Shown here one piece after another: positions 1 through 5,638 of a stretch of 5,849 nucleotides of DNA. Below the pieces are notes generated by a model. It was not told the origin of the DNA, did not search any database, and saw only the letters and a list, made by a program, of their open reading frames with translations. Position numbers and translations under genes: made by a program. This DNA comes from an uncultured Mycoplasmatota bacterium (lineage in GTDB: Bacteria > Bacillota_I > Bacilli_A > RF39 > UBA660): positions 1 through 5,849 of the forward strand of contig URDT01000048.1 of assembly GCA_900546745.1 (NCBI GenBank), in the 5' to 3' direction. Each line of letters opens with the position of its first letter. The stretch's first letter is position 1.

Positions 1-113
1 TGGGTATAATAAATTGATTTATAATTTTCAAAAAAATACAATCCAGTTACACATATTACAATTGCCACAATCACTGCAATAACCATTGGTAATTTTTCTT
101 TTAAATCTTCCAT
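1..113 (-). CDS. YxeA-like (DUF1093) small membrane-anchored or secreted protein, N-terminus only
   Basis: Partial gene running off the left edge; 37 complete codons are visible. The start ATG at 113-111 is preceded in frame by a TAA stop seven codons upstream (AAG TAA GAA), so the start is well constrained. The purine-rich AAGAAAG about 13 nt upstream is only a weak ribosome site. The protein begins with a short charged stretch (MEDLKEK), then one hydrophobic segment at about residues 9-28, then FENYKSIYYT. A single N-terminal membrane or signal segment followed by a tyrosine-rich NY..YYT stretch is the look of YxeA-family (DUF1093) proteins. It starts 33 nt after the permease stop with no terminator between them, so it is probably the last gene of the transporter operon, as yxeA is in the Bacillus subtilis yxdJKLM-yxeA cluster. 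The family's biochemical role is not established. The assignment rests on a short N-terminus plus context, so another small membrane protein is possible. Confidence 0.6.
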   Translation of the reverse strand, partial: MEDLKEKLPMVIAVIVAIVICVTGLYFFENYKSIYYT

Positions 114-146
114 TATAACATTTTTTCTTTCTTACTTTTTCAACAA

Positions 147-2183
147 CTATTCATCTTCTTTGATAATATTCTTACTACATAAATAAGTAATGAAGAAATA
201 TCCGCCATAGATTAATACCATTAATATGATTGTCATAATAACTGCTTTTAGATTAAATTCAATTCCCATTGTTTTTAAAATCGTATTACAAAACATTATC
301 CCAAATATAGAGTGAATGATAGCAAGTACAAGTGGAAATAGAAAGAATATTCCAATTTGTTTAAAAAGTGCCTTATTTAATTCTTGTTCATCTACACCAA
401 TTCTTCTTAGCATATTAAATTTTTCTGCATTATCACTCGATTCCGATAATTCTTTTAACGCTAAAATGGCAGCACAAGAAATTAAAAAAATAATTCCTAA
501 ATATAATCCTAAAAAGGTAACAACCGCACCTAAACCAATACTTGCTTCTCTGATATCTTGTTTTGTGTTTAATGTAACTCCATAATCTGTATAAAATTGA
601 CTATTTTTAGTAATAGAATTTACCCTATTCTCAATATCCGTTAAATTTCCGTTATAGTCAGCAATCATTCGAGTGAAAACTTTTTGTTCTTCTGTAAGAG
701 CATGATCTGGCAAAACAATGAATCCGATTTCTGATTCTTGACTTCCCATTTGATAAAATCCATTCATTGCTTTTTTATATTTTGGATAATAATCTTCTTG
801 ATTGACTGTAATCTTAGTATTTCTTTTTAAAGCCTCATTTTTGATATCAATCATACTCTTATAGTTTCCTACTACAACATATTCATGATCTTTTAAATTT
901 ACTTTCTTTAAATGAAAACTATCTGCCACATTATTATAATCACTATTAGTCATTAAAATAATTGGATCATCATATCTTAAAAAATTATATTCTTTTTTTA
1001 CTACTTCATAATAAGAGCCTAATGTAGATTTTAATGTGATTGCATCATCAGAATATAATGAAAAATAAACAACATTTTTAAAATTCTTTTGAAAATCAAA
1101 TCCAAACTTTGCAAAAACTTCTTCAAAATTCAATTTCAAATTTTCATTTTGTACCATTTCTTCAGAATTTTCTGAATCCATATGATATCTTGAAAGTTCT
1201 ATATCTCTTGGTGAAAAACTAATTAAATTTTTATTTAAAGAATTTTTCATAGATAAAGAACTAGATAAAACGCATATTGTTATAAATAACATCAAGCATA
1301 TAACAGTCATTGAAAATACTGTGGTATTAATTTTGCTACTAACTTGCCTAATTGTAAAACTATTCAATTTCTTATAGTAAAATCTTTTGTTTTTTTGGAC
1401 TATTTTTAATATAAAACCAGATAAAGACCAAAAAATAAGAAATGTTGATATTGATCCCAAAGCAATTGGAATTAAAATAGATAATTCATCCATTACTTCA
1501 CCAATAGAATTTACAAGATAGTAAGCATATCCTAAAATACCTACTGAAATAAGAAAAACAATAACACAGAACAAGGAATTTTTAAGCTTAACCTTTTCTG
1601 ATTTTTTGTTAGAATTGATTAAATCAATTAATTTATATTTACTAATATTAATCGTATTAAACATCATTACTACAAAGTACATAATTCCGAAGTAAATGAG
1701 TGTTTTTATACAAGCACCTTTTGAAAAAATAAATTCAAATTTAGTTAAATCTGCTTCAAACATATTAGCAACTACTATACTCATTAATTGAGATAGTAAA
1801 AATCCAATTCCGATTCCTACACCAAGGGATAATACACCAACTAACAATGTTTCTAAAAATAAAATGAATGAAATCTTTCGTTTACTCATACCAAGTGTTA
1901 AGTAGATTGCAAACTCTTTATTTCTTCTTTTCATTAAAAATCTACTTGAATAGATAATTAAAAAAGCCAAAACAAATGATACAAACACACTGACTCCTGA
2001 AAGTGTCGTTGTCATTAATTTGATAATTTCATAAGTAGAAGATGATACATCCATCATCACAACTTGATCATCAATCGCATTAAATACATAAAATATTGCA
2101 ATACCAAGTATGAGAGTTAAAAAGTAGATGGCATAATCTTTTATACTCTTAGTGATATTTTTTAAAGATAACTTAAAGAGCAT
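147..2183 (-). CDS. BceB/YxdM-type ABC transporter permease (FtsX family), peptide antibiotic detoxification and sensing
   Basis: A 678-residue polytopic membrane protein. Hydrophobicity gives ten likely membrane helices at about 17-37, 59-80, 105-135, 159-178, 203-225, 234-262, 287-310, 548-576, 608-633 and 645-668. One large extracytoplasmic domain of roughly 235 residues (about 312-547) separates helices 7 and 8. This 10-helix plan with a single big loop is diagnostic of BceB-type permeases. Charged FtsX-type cytoplasmic loops follow helix 2 (RRNKEFAIYLTLGMSKRK, 86-103) and helix 8 (EKFNMLRRIGVDEQEL, 587-602) and probably contact the ATPase. In this family the permease recognises cell-wall-active or membrane-active peptides, frees their target, and forms a sensory complex with the cognate kinase; the substrate cannot be told from sequence. 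It overlaps the ATPase gene by 11 bp, and GGTGGTGA at 2192-2199, inside the ATPase, serves as its ribosome site, indicating translational coupling. It ends in TAG. The family call is secure; the paralogue (BceB, YxdM or YtsD) is not. Confidence 0.93.
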   Translation of the reverse strand: MLFKLSLKNITKSIKDYAIYFLTLILGIAIFYVFNAIDDQVVMMDVSSSTYEIIKLMTTTLSGVSVFVSFVLAFLIIYSSRFLMKRRNKEFAIYLTLGMSKRKISFILFLETLLVGVLSLGVGIGIGFLLSQLMSIVVANMFEADLTKFEFIFSKGACIKTLIYFGIMYFVVMMFNTINISKYKLIDLINSNKKSEKVKLKNSLFCVIVFLISVGILGYAYYLVNSIGEVMDELSILIPIALGSISTFLIFWSLSGFILKIVQKNKRFYYKKLNSFTIRQVSSKINTTVFSMTVICLMLFITICVLSSSLSMKNSLNKNLISFSPRDIELSRYHMDSENSEEMVQNENLKLNFEEVFAKFGFDFQKNFKNVVYFSLYSDDAITLKSTLGSYYEVVKKEYNFLRYDDPIILMTNSDYNNVADSFHLKKVNLKDHEYVVVGNYKSMIDIKNEALKRNTKITVNQEDYYPKYKKAMNGFYQMGSQESEIGFIVLPDHALTEEQKVFTRMIADYNGNLTDIENRVNSITKNSQFYTDYGVTLNTKQDIREASIGLGAVVTFLGLYLGIIFLISCAAILALKELSESSDNAEKFNMLRRIGVDEQELNKALFKQIGIFFLFPLVLAIIHSIFGIMFCNTILKTMGIEFNLKAVIMTIILMVLIYGGYFFITYLCSKNIIKEDE

Positions 2184-2940
2184 CGTTTAAATCACCACCA
2201 AGTAATGTTACAACATCAATAATTTTATCAAAAAACTCTTTCCTAGAATCTTTTCCTCTATGTATTTCGCTAAAAATTTTACCATCTTTGATAAATACTA
2301 CTCGATTTGCATAACTAGCTGAAAAAGCATCATGAGTAACCATAAGAATGGTTGCATTAAATTCCTGATTCAAATGTTCAAACTGTTCTAATGACATTTT
2401 TGAAGACTTAGAATCTAAAGCACCTGTTGGTTCATCAGCAAGAATCAATTTTGGACTAGTAATAATTGCCCTCGCACTTGCTACTCTTTGTTTTTGACCT
2501 CCACTCATTTGATATGGATATTTATTTAGTACATCACCAATATCAAGTTCTTTTGCTACTTTTTGAATTCTTTTATCGATTTCTTTTGCTTTCACATTTT
2601 GAATAGAAAGTGCTAAAGCAATATTTTCGTATGCCGTTAAAGTATCTAGTAAATTAAAATCTTGAAAAATAAATCCTAATTCCTCTCTTCTAAATTGATT
2701 TAAACGGTTTCCTCTTAATTTCGTGATATCATAACCGGCAACATAAATATGTCCAGATGTTACTTTATCAATTGTAGAAATGCAATTTAAAAGGGTTGTT
2801 TTACCACTTCCACTTGCTCCCATGATGGCAACAAATTCGCCTTTTTCAACATCGAATGATAAGTTATCAATTGCTTTTGTTAAACTGGATTTATTACCAT
2901 AATATTTTTCAATTTTATCAATTTTTAAAATTTTTTCCAT
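2173..2940 (-). CDS. BceA/YxdL-type ABC transporter ATP-binding protein
   Basis: A 255-residue cytoplasmic ATPase with all the canonical motifs: Walker A GASGSGKTT (41-49, Lys47), Q-loop Gln93 in IFQDFNLL, signature MSGGQKQR (145-152), Walker B LILADEP with catalytic Glu170, D-loop ALD (174-176) and H-loop His203. The overall pattern (GFIFQDFNLLDTLTAYENI, then ADEPTGALDSK) is that of the MacB/LolD/BceA group, which pairs with FtsX-type permeases rather than with classical importers. It powers the permease encoded immediately downstream, and the 11-bp overlap implies stoichiometric coupled translation. The start ATG has a strong AGGAG ribosome site 7 nt upstream. The gene does not abut the kinase: an 86-nt gap holds an operator and a promoter of its own, so the transporter can be induced separately from the two-component genes. 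Length is normal for BceA proteins and no residue is missing. Confidence 0.95.
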   Translation of the reverse strand: MEKILKIDKIEKYYGNKSSLTKAIDNLSFDVEKGEFVAIMGASGSGKTTLLNCISTIDKVTSGHIYVAGYDITKLRGNRLNQFRREELGFIFQDFNLLDTLTAYENIALALSIQNVKAKEIDKRIQKVAKELDIGDVLNKYPYQMSGGQKQRVASARAIITSPKLILADEPTGALDSKSSKMSLEQFEHLNQEFNATILMVTHDAFSASYANRVVFIKDGKIFSEIHRGKDSRKEFFDKIIDVVTLLGGDLNDAL

Positions 2941-2947
2941 AATCTTT

Positions 2948-2952
2948 CTCCT
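2948..2952 (-). promoter_or_regulatory. Ribosome binding site of the ABC ATPase
   Basis: AGGAG on the minus strand, 7 nt before the ATG at 2940, within a purine-rich GAGAGAGGAGAAAG stretch. It is a near-ideal Shine-Dalgarno sequence and supports the chosen start. Confidence 0.85.
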
Positions 2953-2962
2953 CTCTCATTTC

Positions 2963-2991
2963 ATTGTAATCAAAAAGATCAGATTAGTCGT
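2963..2991 (-). promoter_or_regulatory. Predicted response-regulator-dependent promoter of the transporter operon
   Basis: The -10 TACAAT (2968-2963) lies 17 nt from a poor -35 ACGACT (2991-2986), which matches TTGACA only at G, A and C. A weak -35 just downstream of an operator is typical of promoters that need an activator. The -35 begins 9 nt after the operator at 3001-3026. The predicted start is near 2957-2956, giving a short leader that still contains the AGGAG site. The same geometry recurs at 4809-4872, which strengthens the call. A competing reading (TTGTAA at 3007-3002 with TAATCT at 2986-2981) has only a 15-nt spacer and is less likely. Confidence 0.65.
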
Positions 2992-3000
2992 GATTCTAAT

Positions 3001-3026
3001 ATTACAAAATATTACAATTTTGTAAT
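3001..3026 (-). promoter_or_regulatory. BceR-type response-regulator operator upstream of the transporter genes
   Basis: A perfect 10-bp inverted repeat, ATTACAAAAT and ATTTTGTAAT, separated by 6 bp (plus-strand reading). Nested in it is TTACA-N4-TGTAA (3012-3025), which agrees with the TNACA-N4-TGTAA box I recall for BceR-like regulators. A third half-site, TTACA at 3002-3006, lies 10 bp from the TTACA at 3012, one helical turn away. The operator directly abuts the kinase stop codon. A 26-bp relative with 23 identical positions lies at 4847-4872, upstream of the two-component genes. The sequence and its duplication are seen directly; binding by the adjacent regulator is inferred. An alternative role as an RNA hairpin after the kinase gene is less likely because no T-tract follows. 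Confidence 0.75.
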
Positions 3027-4046
3027 CTATTCTTCCATTTTATAAAAATCGTTTTGATAGAAGGTAATGGTTACTTTGGTATATTCTCCTTCTTTGGATT
3101 CTATGGATATTTTATGGCCTAACTTTGTACATAGTTTTTGTACGATATAAAGTCCCATCCCTGTTGATTTTACCGAATTTCTTCCGTTTGTTCCTGTAAA
3201 TGATTTATCAAATACTCTAGGTAAATCACTACTAGGAATGCCTTTTCCATTATCATATATGCTTAAATAAATTTTATCTTTTTCTTTTTTTGAACTTATT
3301 TGAATAAAGGATGCTACATGATTTTTCTTATATTTAATACTATTATTAATAATTTGATTTAAAATAAATTCTAACCATTTAGAATCTGTTAAAACGGTTT
3401 CTTTTTTGATAGTCACTTTTAAATCAATTTTATTTTGTAATAAATCATCTTTATTTTTTAAGGCAACATTTTTAATCATTTCTTCTAATTTGGTTTCTTT
3501 AATAAAATAATCTTTTTCTGTATTCTCACTTCTTACATAATATAAAATCTGATCAATATAATGATCTAATTTTTTGATGGGTTCAATATATCTTTTATCA
3601 AATGAATGATCGGAATTATGGTTTAAAAGTACTAAACTAGAAATTGGAATTTTTACTTCGTGAATCCACATTTCTACATATTCTTTAAAATCTGTAATAC
3701 TTAAAGAATACTCTTTCACATTTTCAATCATTGATTTATTAATTTGGTAAAGAGTATCATAAAAAAGTTCTCCTTCATAAAAATTAGGTTTTGAAATCAT
3801 CTCTAAAACTAAGTATTTTTGATCTAACTGATTCAGTGTTTCATTCAATTCTTTATAAAAAGATTGTTTTTTAAAATAATCATAAAAAATCATAAAAAGA
3901 AATTGAAAAATAAAAATAAAGATTACAGCTAGTGTTAACTCATGATCGATTCGAAAAACTTTTAGTAATAAAAAAATAATGATATAACAGAACATAAAAA
4001 CTGCAATTTGTGGTAATTGATCGAATAAATATTTTTTAAATTTCAT
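3027..4046 (-). CDS. BceS/YxdK-type intramembrane-sensing sensor histidine kinase
   Basis: A 339-residue kinase with two membrane helices (about 12-31 and 36-55) joined by only four or five residues. It therefore has essentially no extracellular sensor domain, the hallmark of the small intramembrane-sensing kinases that work with BceAB-type transporters. A linker of about 60 residues, without an obvious full HAMP domain, leads to the phosphoacceptor His129 in the H-box WIHEVKIPIS. The ATP-binding domain has an N-box NQIINNSIKY (Asn235), G1 box DNGKGI (265-270), F-box VFDKSFTG (278-285) and G2 box STGMGLYI (294-301), all intact. By family knowledge it receives its stimulus through the transporter rather than by binding the peptide itself, then phosphorylates the regulator encoded upstream. 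The two genes overlap by 4 bp (ATGA), and an AAGGG at 4062-4058 may aid initiation. The gene ends in TAG directly beside the transporter operator. Confidence 0.93.
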   Translation of the reverse strand: MKFKKYLFDQLPQIAVFMFCYIIIFLLLKVFRIDHELTLAVIFIFIFQFLFMIFYDYFKKQSFYKELNETLNQLDQKYLVLEMISKPNFYEGELFYDTLYQINKSMIENVKEYSLSITDFKEYVEMWIHEVKIPISSLVLLNHNSDHSFDKRYIEPIKKLDHYIDQILYYVRSENTEKDYFIKETKLEEMIKNVALKNKDDLLQNKIDLKVTIKKETVLTDSKWLEFILNQIINNSIKYKKNHVASFIQISSKKEKDKIYLSIYDNGKGIPSSDLPRVFDKSFTGTNGRNSVKSTGMGLYIVQKLCTKLGHKISIESKEGEYTKVTITFYQNDFYKMEE

Positions 4047-4705
4047 TTTAATTTATACCCTTGTCCTTTTCTTGTTTCGATTACATCGTTAAGTCCAAAG
4101 TCTTGTAGTTTTGTTCTAAGGCGACTGATATTTACAGTTAAAGCATTATCATTAATATACTCATTATTATTCCATAAGTTGGTCATTAAATCATCTCTCG
4201 TAACAATAGAGCCTCGATTATTTAATAAAAAGGTAAATATTATCATTTCATTTTTAGTTAAATCTAGACTTTTGTTTTGTTTTGAAAGGGTTCCTTTAGA
4301 AGGATTTACTTTGATTTCATCGTAATTTAGGTTTTCTAAGGAATTTTCCATTCTCTTAAAAATATTTTGAATTCTAAGTAATAAAATAGTAGGATTATAT
4401 GGTTTTGTAATATAATCATCCGCACCATAAGACATGGATAATACTTCGTCTACTTCCCCTACTTTACTAGTAACCATAATAATAGGAATAGAAGATTCTT
4501 TACGAATTTCTTTTAATAATATTTCTCCATTGATATTAGGAAGATTAATATCTAGTAAGATTAAATCTACGGGACACGCTAAAATATCATGAAGTGGATT
4601 TCCAAAATTTGATAGTATCATGACTTCATACCCTGAATTTTGTAAATATTTTTGTAATTCTGTTTGAATGGTTATATCATCTTCTACAATTAAAATTTTT
4701 TTCAT
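4043..4705 (-). CDS. BceR/YxdJ-type OmpR-family response regulator
   Basis: A 220-residue two-domain DNA-binding regulator. The receiver domain (about 1-118) carries the acidic cluster Glu8-Asp9-Asp10, phosphoacceptor Asp52 in LLDINLP, Thr79 and Lys101 in TKPYNP. The C-terminal winged helix (about 126-220) shows the OmpR/PhoB pattern, with LTKNEMIIFTFLLNN, a recognition helix near NALTVNISRLRTKL (187-200) and the terminal hairpin ETRKGQGYKL. It is the partner of the kinase that overlaps its TGA stop, and in this family it activates the neighbouring ABC transporter genes when phosphorylated. The start is supported by AAAGGAG a few nucleotides upstream. Two matching operators, one before this gene and one before the ATPase gene, suggest it activates both its own operon and the transporter. 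Length and catalytic residues are normal. Confidence 0.93.
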   Translation of the reverse strand: MKKILIVEDDITIQTELQKYLQNSGYEVMILSNFGNPLHDILACPVDLILLDINLPNINGEILLKEIRKESSIPIIMVTSKVGEVDEVLSMSYGADDYITKPYNPTILLLRIQNIFKRMENSLENLNYDEIKVNPSKGTLSKQNKSLDLTKNEMIIFTFLLNNRGSIVTRDDLMTNLWNNNEYINDNALTVNISRLRTKLQDFGLNDVIETRKGQGYKLK

Positions 4706-4709
4706 AAGG

Positions 4710-4716
4710 CTCCTTT
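4710..4716 (-). promoter_or_regulatory. Ribosome binding site of the response regulator
   Basis: AAAGGAG on the minus strand, with only 4 nt (CCTT) between it and the ATG at 4705. The spacing is a little short but the match is strong, and no competing in-frame ATG lies nearby. Confidence 0.8.
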
Positions 4717-4732
4717 CTACTAATTTAATTCT

Positions 4733-4741
4733 ATTATACCA
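4733..4741 (-). promoter_or_regulatory. Extended -10 promoter close to the response regulator gene
   Basis: TGGTATAAT on the minus strand is a consensus TATAAT with a TG extension. The hexamer 17 nt upstream (CATAAA) is a poor -35, which an extended -10 can tolerate. The predicted start is near 4727-4726, about 21 nt before the ATG, leaving room for the AAAGGAG site. It lies about 105 bp downstream of the operator at 4847-4872, so it probably gives operator-independent, basal expression of the two-component genes. Confidence 0.6.
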
Positions 4742-4766
4742 CTTTTCTTTATATATTTATGATAAT

Positions 4767-4793
4767 AAAAAAAATCGTTGATTCAAGATTTTT
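4767..4793 (-). terminator. AT-rich hairpin with T-tract in the two-component leader (possible weak terminator or attenuator)
   Basis: Plus-strand arms AAAAATC (4770-4776) and GATTTTT (4787-4793) pair, with an unpaired G and partly complementary TTGA/TCAA inside. On the minus strand the hairpin is followed by eight T residues (4774-4767, partly in the stem). It lies downstream of the operator-linked promoter and upstream of the extended -10 promoter. The stem is nearly all A-T, so it would be weak. Function is inferred only from shape and position. Confidence 0.35.
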
Positions 4794-4808
4794 CTTTTAT
4801 TCGATAAC

Positions 4809-4837
4809 ATCGTAATATTTTTTTACTTATTTGTCGC
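4809..4837 (-). promoter_or_regulatory. Predicted response-regulator-dependent distal promoter of the two-component genes
   Basis: The -35 GCGACA (4837-4832) and -10 TACGAT (4814-4809) are 17 nt apart, and the -35 begins 9 nt after the operator at 4847-4872. Both elements are weak by consensus, but they reproduce the transporter promoter (ACGACT, 17 nt, TACAAT, 9 nt from its operator). The 9-nt link also starts with ATTA in both, and each -10 is followed by G. The repeated geometry is the main evidence. A transcript starting near 4802 would have a leader of about 97 nt before the response regulator. Confidence 0.6.
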
Positions 4838-4846
4838 TACTTTAAT

Positions 4847-4872
4847 ATTACAATATATTATAATTTTGTAAC
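4847..4872 (-). promoter_or_regulatory. BceR-type response-regulator operator upstream of the two-component genes
   Basis: A 26-bp element that aligns without gaps to 3001-3026 with three substitutions. It keeps TTACA at 4848-4852 and TGTAA at 4867-4871; the middle half-site is TTATA instead of TTACA, so the inner box reads TTATA-N4-TGTAA. Loss of one half-site match and one arm-end base makes it less symmetrical than the transporter copy and possibly a lower-affinity site. It suggests positive autoregulation of the two-component genes. Confidence 0.7.
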
Positions 4873-4874
4873 AT

Positions 4875-4894
4875 TGAAGTAAAAACTTACTTCA
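4875..4894. repeat. Perfect 8-bp inverted repeat beside the operator
   Basis: TGAAGTAA (4875-4882) and TTACTTCA (4887-4894) flank a 4-nt loop. On the plus strand five T residues follow (4895-4899), giving a terminator-like shape, but no plus-strand gene precedes it. It begins two bases after the operator. It could be a block to opposing transcription, an additional protein site, or chance. Confidence 0.4.
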
Positions 4895-4926
4895 TTTTTG
4901 TAAATAATAATTGTTACTTACTATAC

Positions 4927-4951
4927 AAAAAATAGACTTTTCGGTCTATTT
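4927..4951 (-). terminator. Intrinsic terminator of the TetR gene (bidirectional form)
   Basis: An 8-bp perfect stem, AAATAGAC (4930-4937) with GTCTATTT (4944-4951), and a 6-nt loop. On the minus strand the descending arm runs into six T residues (4932-4927, three in the stem). It lies about 70 nt after the TetR stop, with no gene between, and separates this unit from the two-component promoters. On the plus strand CATTTTTT follows, so it could stop transcription both ways. Confidence 0.7.
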
Positions 4952-5020
4952 CATTTTTTATCTCTAATATCATTTTTAAATTGATACTTGTAATTTATTC
5001 AAATTTTTTCTTCTAATGCT

Positions 5021-5575
5021 TCAATTTACAGATAAACAAGCATGATCAATTGTACCAGTAATAAGTCTACTCACTTTAGCAACAATTAATTCAGGATTTT
5101 CGTGCATTCCATTATCTATCCAATTTAAAACTATTGAAACAAATGAATATTTATAAAAATCTGTTATAAATTTTTTATCTTCTTCTCGTAAATTTTTTCC
5201 TTTAGATTTTTCAAGTATCTCACTATATATTATAGGATACACTAATCTATATAAATTATTTCTTAATACCTCTACTGAAACAGAATAATAAATATTTTTT
5301 ACAAAAATTTTCTCTTCTTCCATTATTTTAAAAATCAGTAAAAATTTATCTTCCCATTTTTCACATTCATCATTTTTCTCTAATATATGATCAACTTCAT
5401 CTATACAAATCCACTCAATTAAATCTCTTATATCTTGAAAATGATAATAAAAAGTTTGCCTATTTATATCACATTTTTTTGCTATGTCATTAACAGTTAT
5501 TTTACTGAAAGATTTTTCTTTTAATAAATCTTTAAATGTATATGCTATTGCTTTCTTTGTAGTTAAACTGCTCAT
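5021..5575 (-). CDS. TetR-family transcriptional regulator, DhaS-like type
   Basis: A 184-residue predicted DNA-binding protein. The N-terminal TetR helix-turn-helix spans about 8-50, with the core ITVNDIAKKCDINRQTFYYHF at 26-46; RQTFYYHFQD is a very typical recognition-helix end. The remaining ~130 residues are helical and resemble the small TetR C-terminal domain of DhaS-like regulators, which often lacks a recognised ligand motif. The start has AGGTGA 6 nt upstream. The gene lies 63 nt downstream of a probable oleate hydratase gene on the same strand, separated by a hairpin terminator, and has its own TATAAT. TetR regulators next to oleate hydratase genes are, as I recall, a common pairing, so control of that neighbour and response to fatty acids is a reasonable inference but is not shown. 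It ends in TGA and is followed by a terminator at 4927-4951, so it appears to be monocistronic and independent of the transporter module. Confidence 0.88.
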   Translation of the reverse strand: MSSLTTKKAIAYTFKDLLKEKSFSKITVNDIAKKCDINRQTFYYHFQDIRDLIEWICIDEVDHILEKNDECEKWEDKFLLIFKIMEEEKIFVKNIYYSVSVEVLRNNLYRLVYPIIYSEILEKSKGKNLREEDKKFITDFYKYSFVSIVLNWIDNGMHENPELIVAKVSRLITGTIDHACLSVN

Positions 5576-5581
5576 TATTTA

Positions 5582-5587
5582 TCACCT
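5582..5587 (-). promoter_or_regulatory. Ribosome binding site of the TetR regulator
   Basis: AGGTGA on the minus strand, 6 nt before the ATG at 5575. It is a good Shine-Dalgarno match with good spacing, and it fixes the start. Confidence 0.75.
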
Positions 5588-5594
5588 ACAATAT

Positions 5595-5600
5595 ATTATA
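5595..5600 (-). promoter_or_regulatory. Predicted -10 element of the TetR gene
   Basis: A consensus TATAAT lies between the upstream terminator and the TetR start. No good -35 is visible 16-18 nt upstream, because that region is occupied by the hairpin and its T-run. The implied leader is only about 13 nt but includes AGGTGA. In such AT-rich DNA a chance TATAAT is possible. Confidence 0.45.
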
Positions 5601-5604
5601 CATT

Positions 5605-5632
5605 AAAAAAATATGAAATAAATATTTCATAT
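5605..5632 (-). terminator. Intrinsic terminator after the oleate hydratase-like gene
   Basis: Perfect 9-bp arms ATATGAAAT (5611-5619) and ATTTCATAT (5624-5632) enclose a 4-nt loop. On the minus strand the hairpin is followed by seven T residues (5611-5605, the first in the stem). It begins 6 nt after the stop codon of the upstream gene. The stem is AT-rich but long and perfect. It also overlaps the -35 region of the TetR gene, so it could double as an operator. Confidence 0.65.
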
Positions 5633-5638
5633 TAATTT

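Larger units (their letters stand above)
4706..5020. other. 315-bp intergenic regulatory region between the TetR gene and the two-component genes
   Basis: No credible gene is present. In transcriptional order it holds the TetR terminator (4927-4951), an inverted repeat (4875-4894), an operator (4847-4872) with its promoter (4809-4837), a leader hairpin with a T-tract (4767-4793), and an extended -10 promoter (4733-4741) next to the response regulator. The stretch 4961-5020 is AT-rich sequence in which I see nothing specific. Confidence 0.7.

Noticed and set aside
316..585. Plus-strand open frame of 89 codons inside the permease gene
   Set aside because: It is a shadow of the permease reading frame on the opposite strand, with no ribosome site, no recognisable domain and no plus-strand neighbours.
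3001..3026. Palindrome after the kinase stop read as an intrinsic terminator
   Set aside because: No T-tract follows on the minus strand, and the element is repeated upstream of the two-component genes with promoter-like spacing, which fits an operator better.
4757..4810. Minus-strand 17-codon frame starting at ATG 4810, positively charged, in the two-component leader
   Set aside because: The ATG overlaps the predicted -10 of the distal promoter and would not be in the transcript. There is no ribosome site before it.
5587..5600. A 14-bp sequence, TACAATATATTATA, shared with the operator at 4849-4862, suggesting regulator control of the TetR gene
   Set aside because: The match lacks the TGTAA half-site and is pure A/T-biased sequence covering the TetR -10, so it is best explained by chance in AT-rich DNA.
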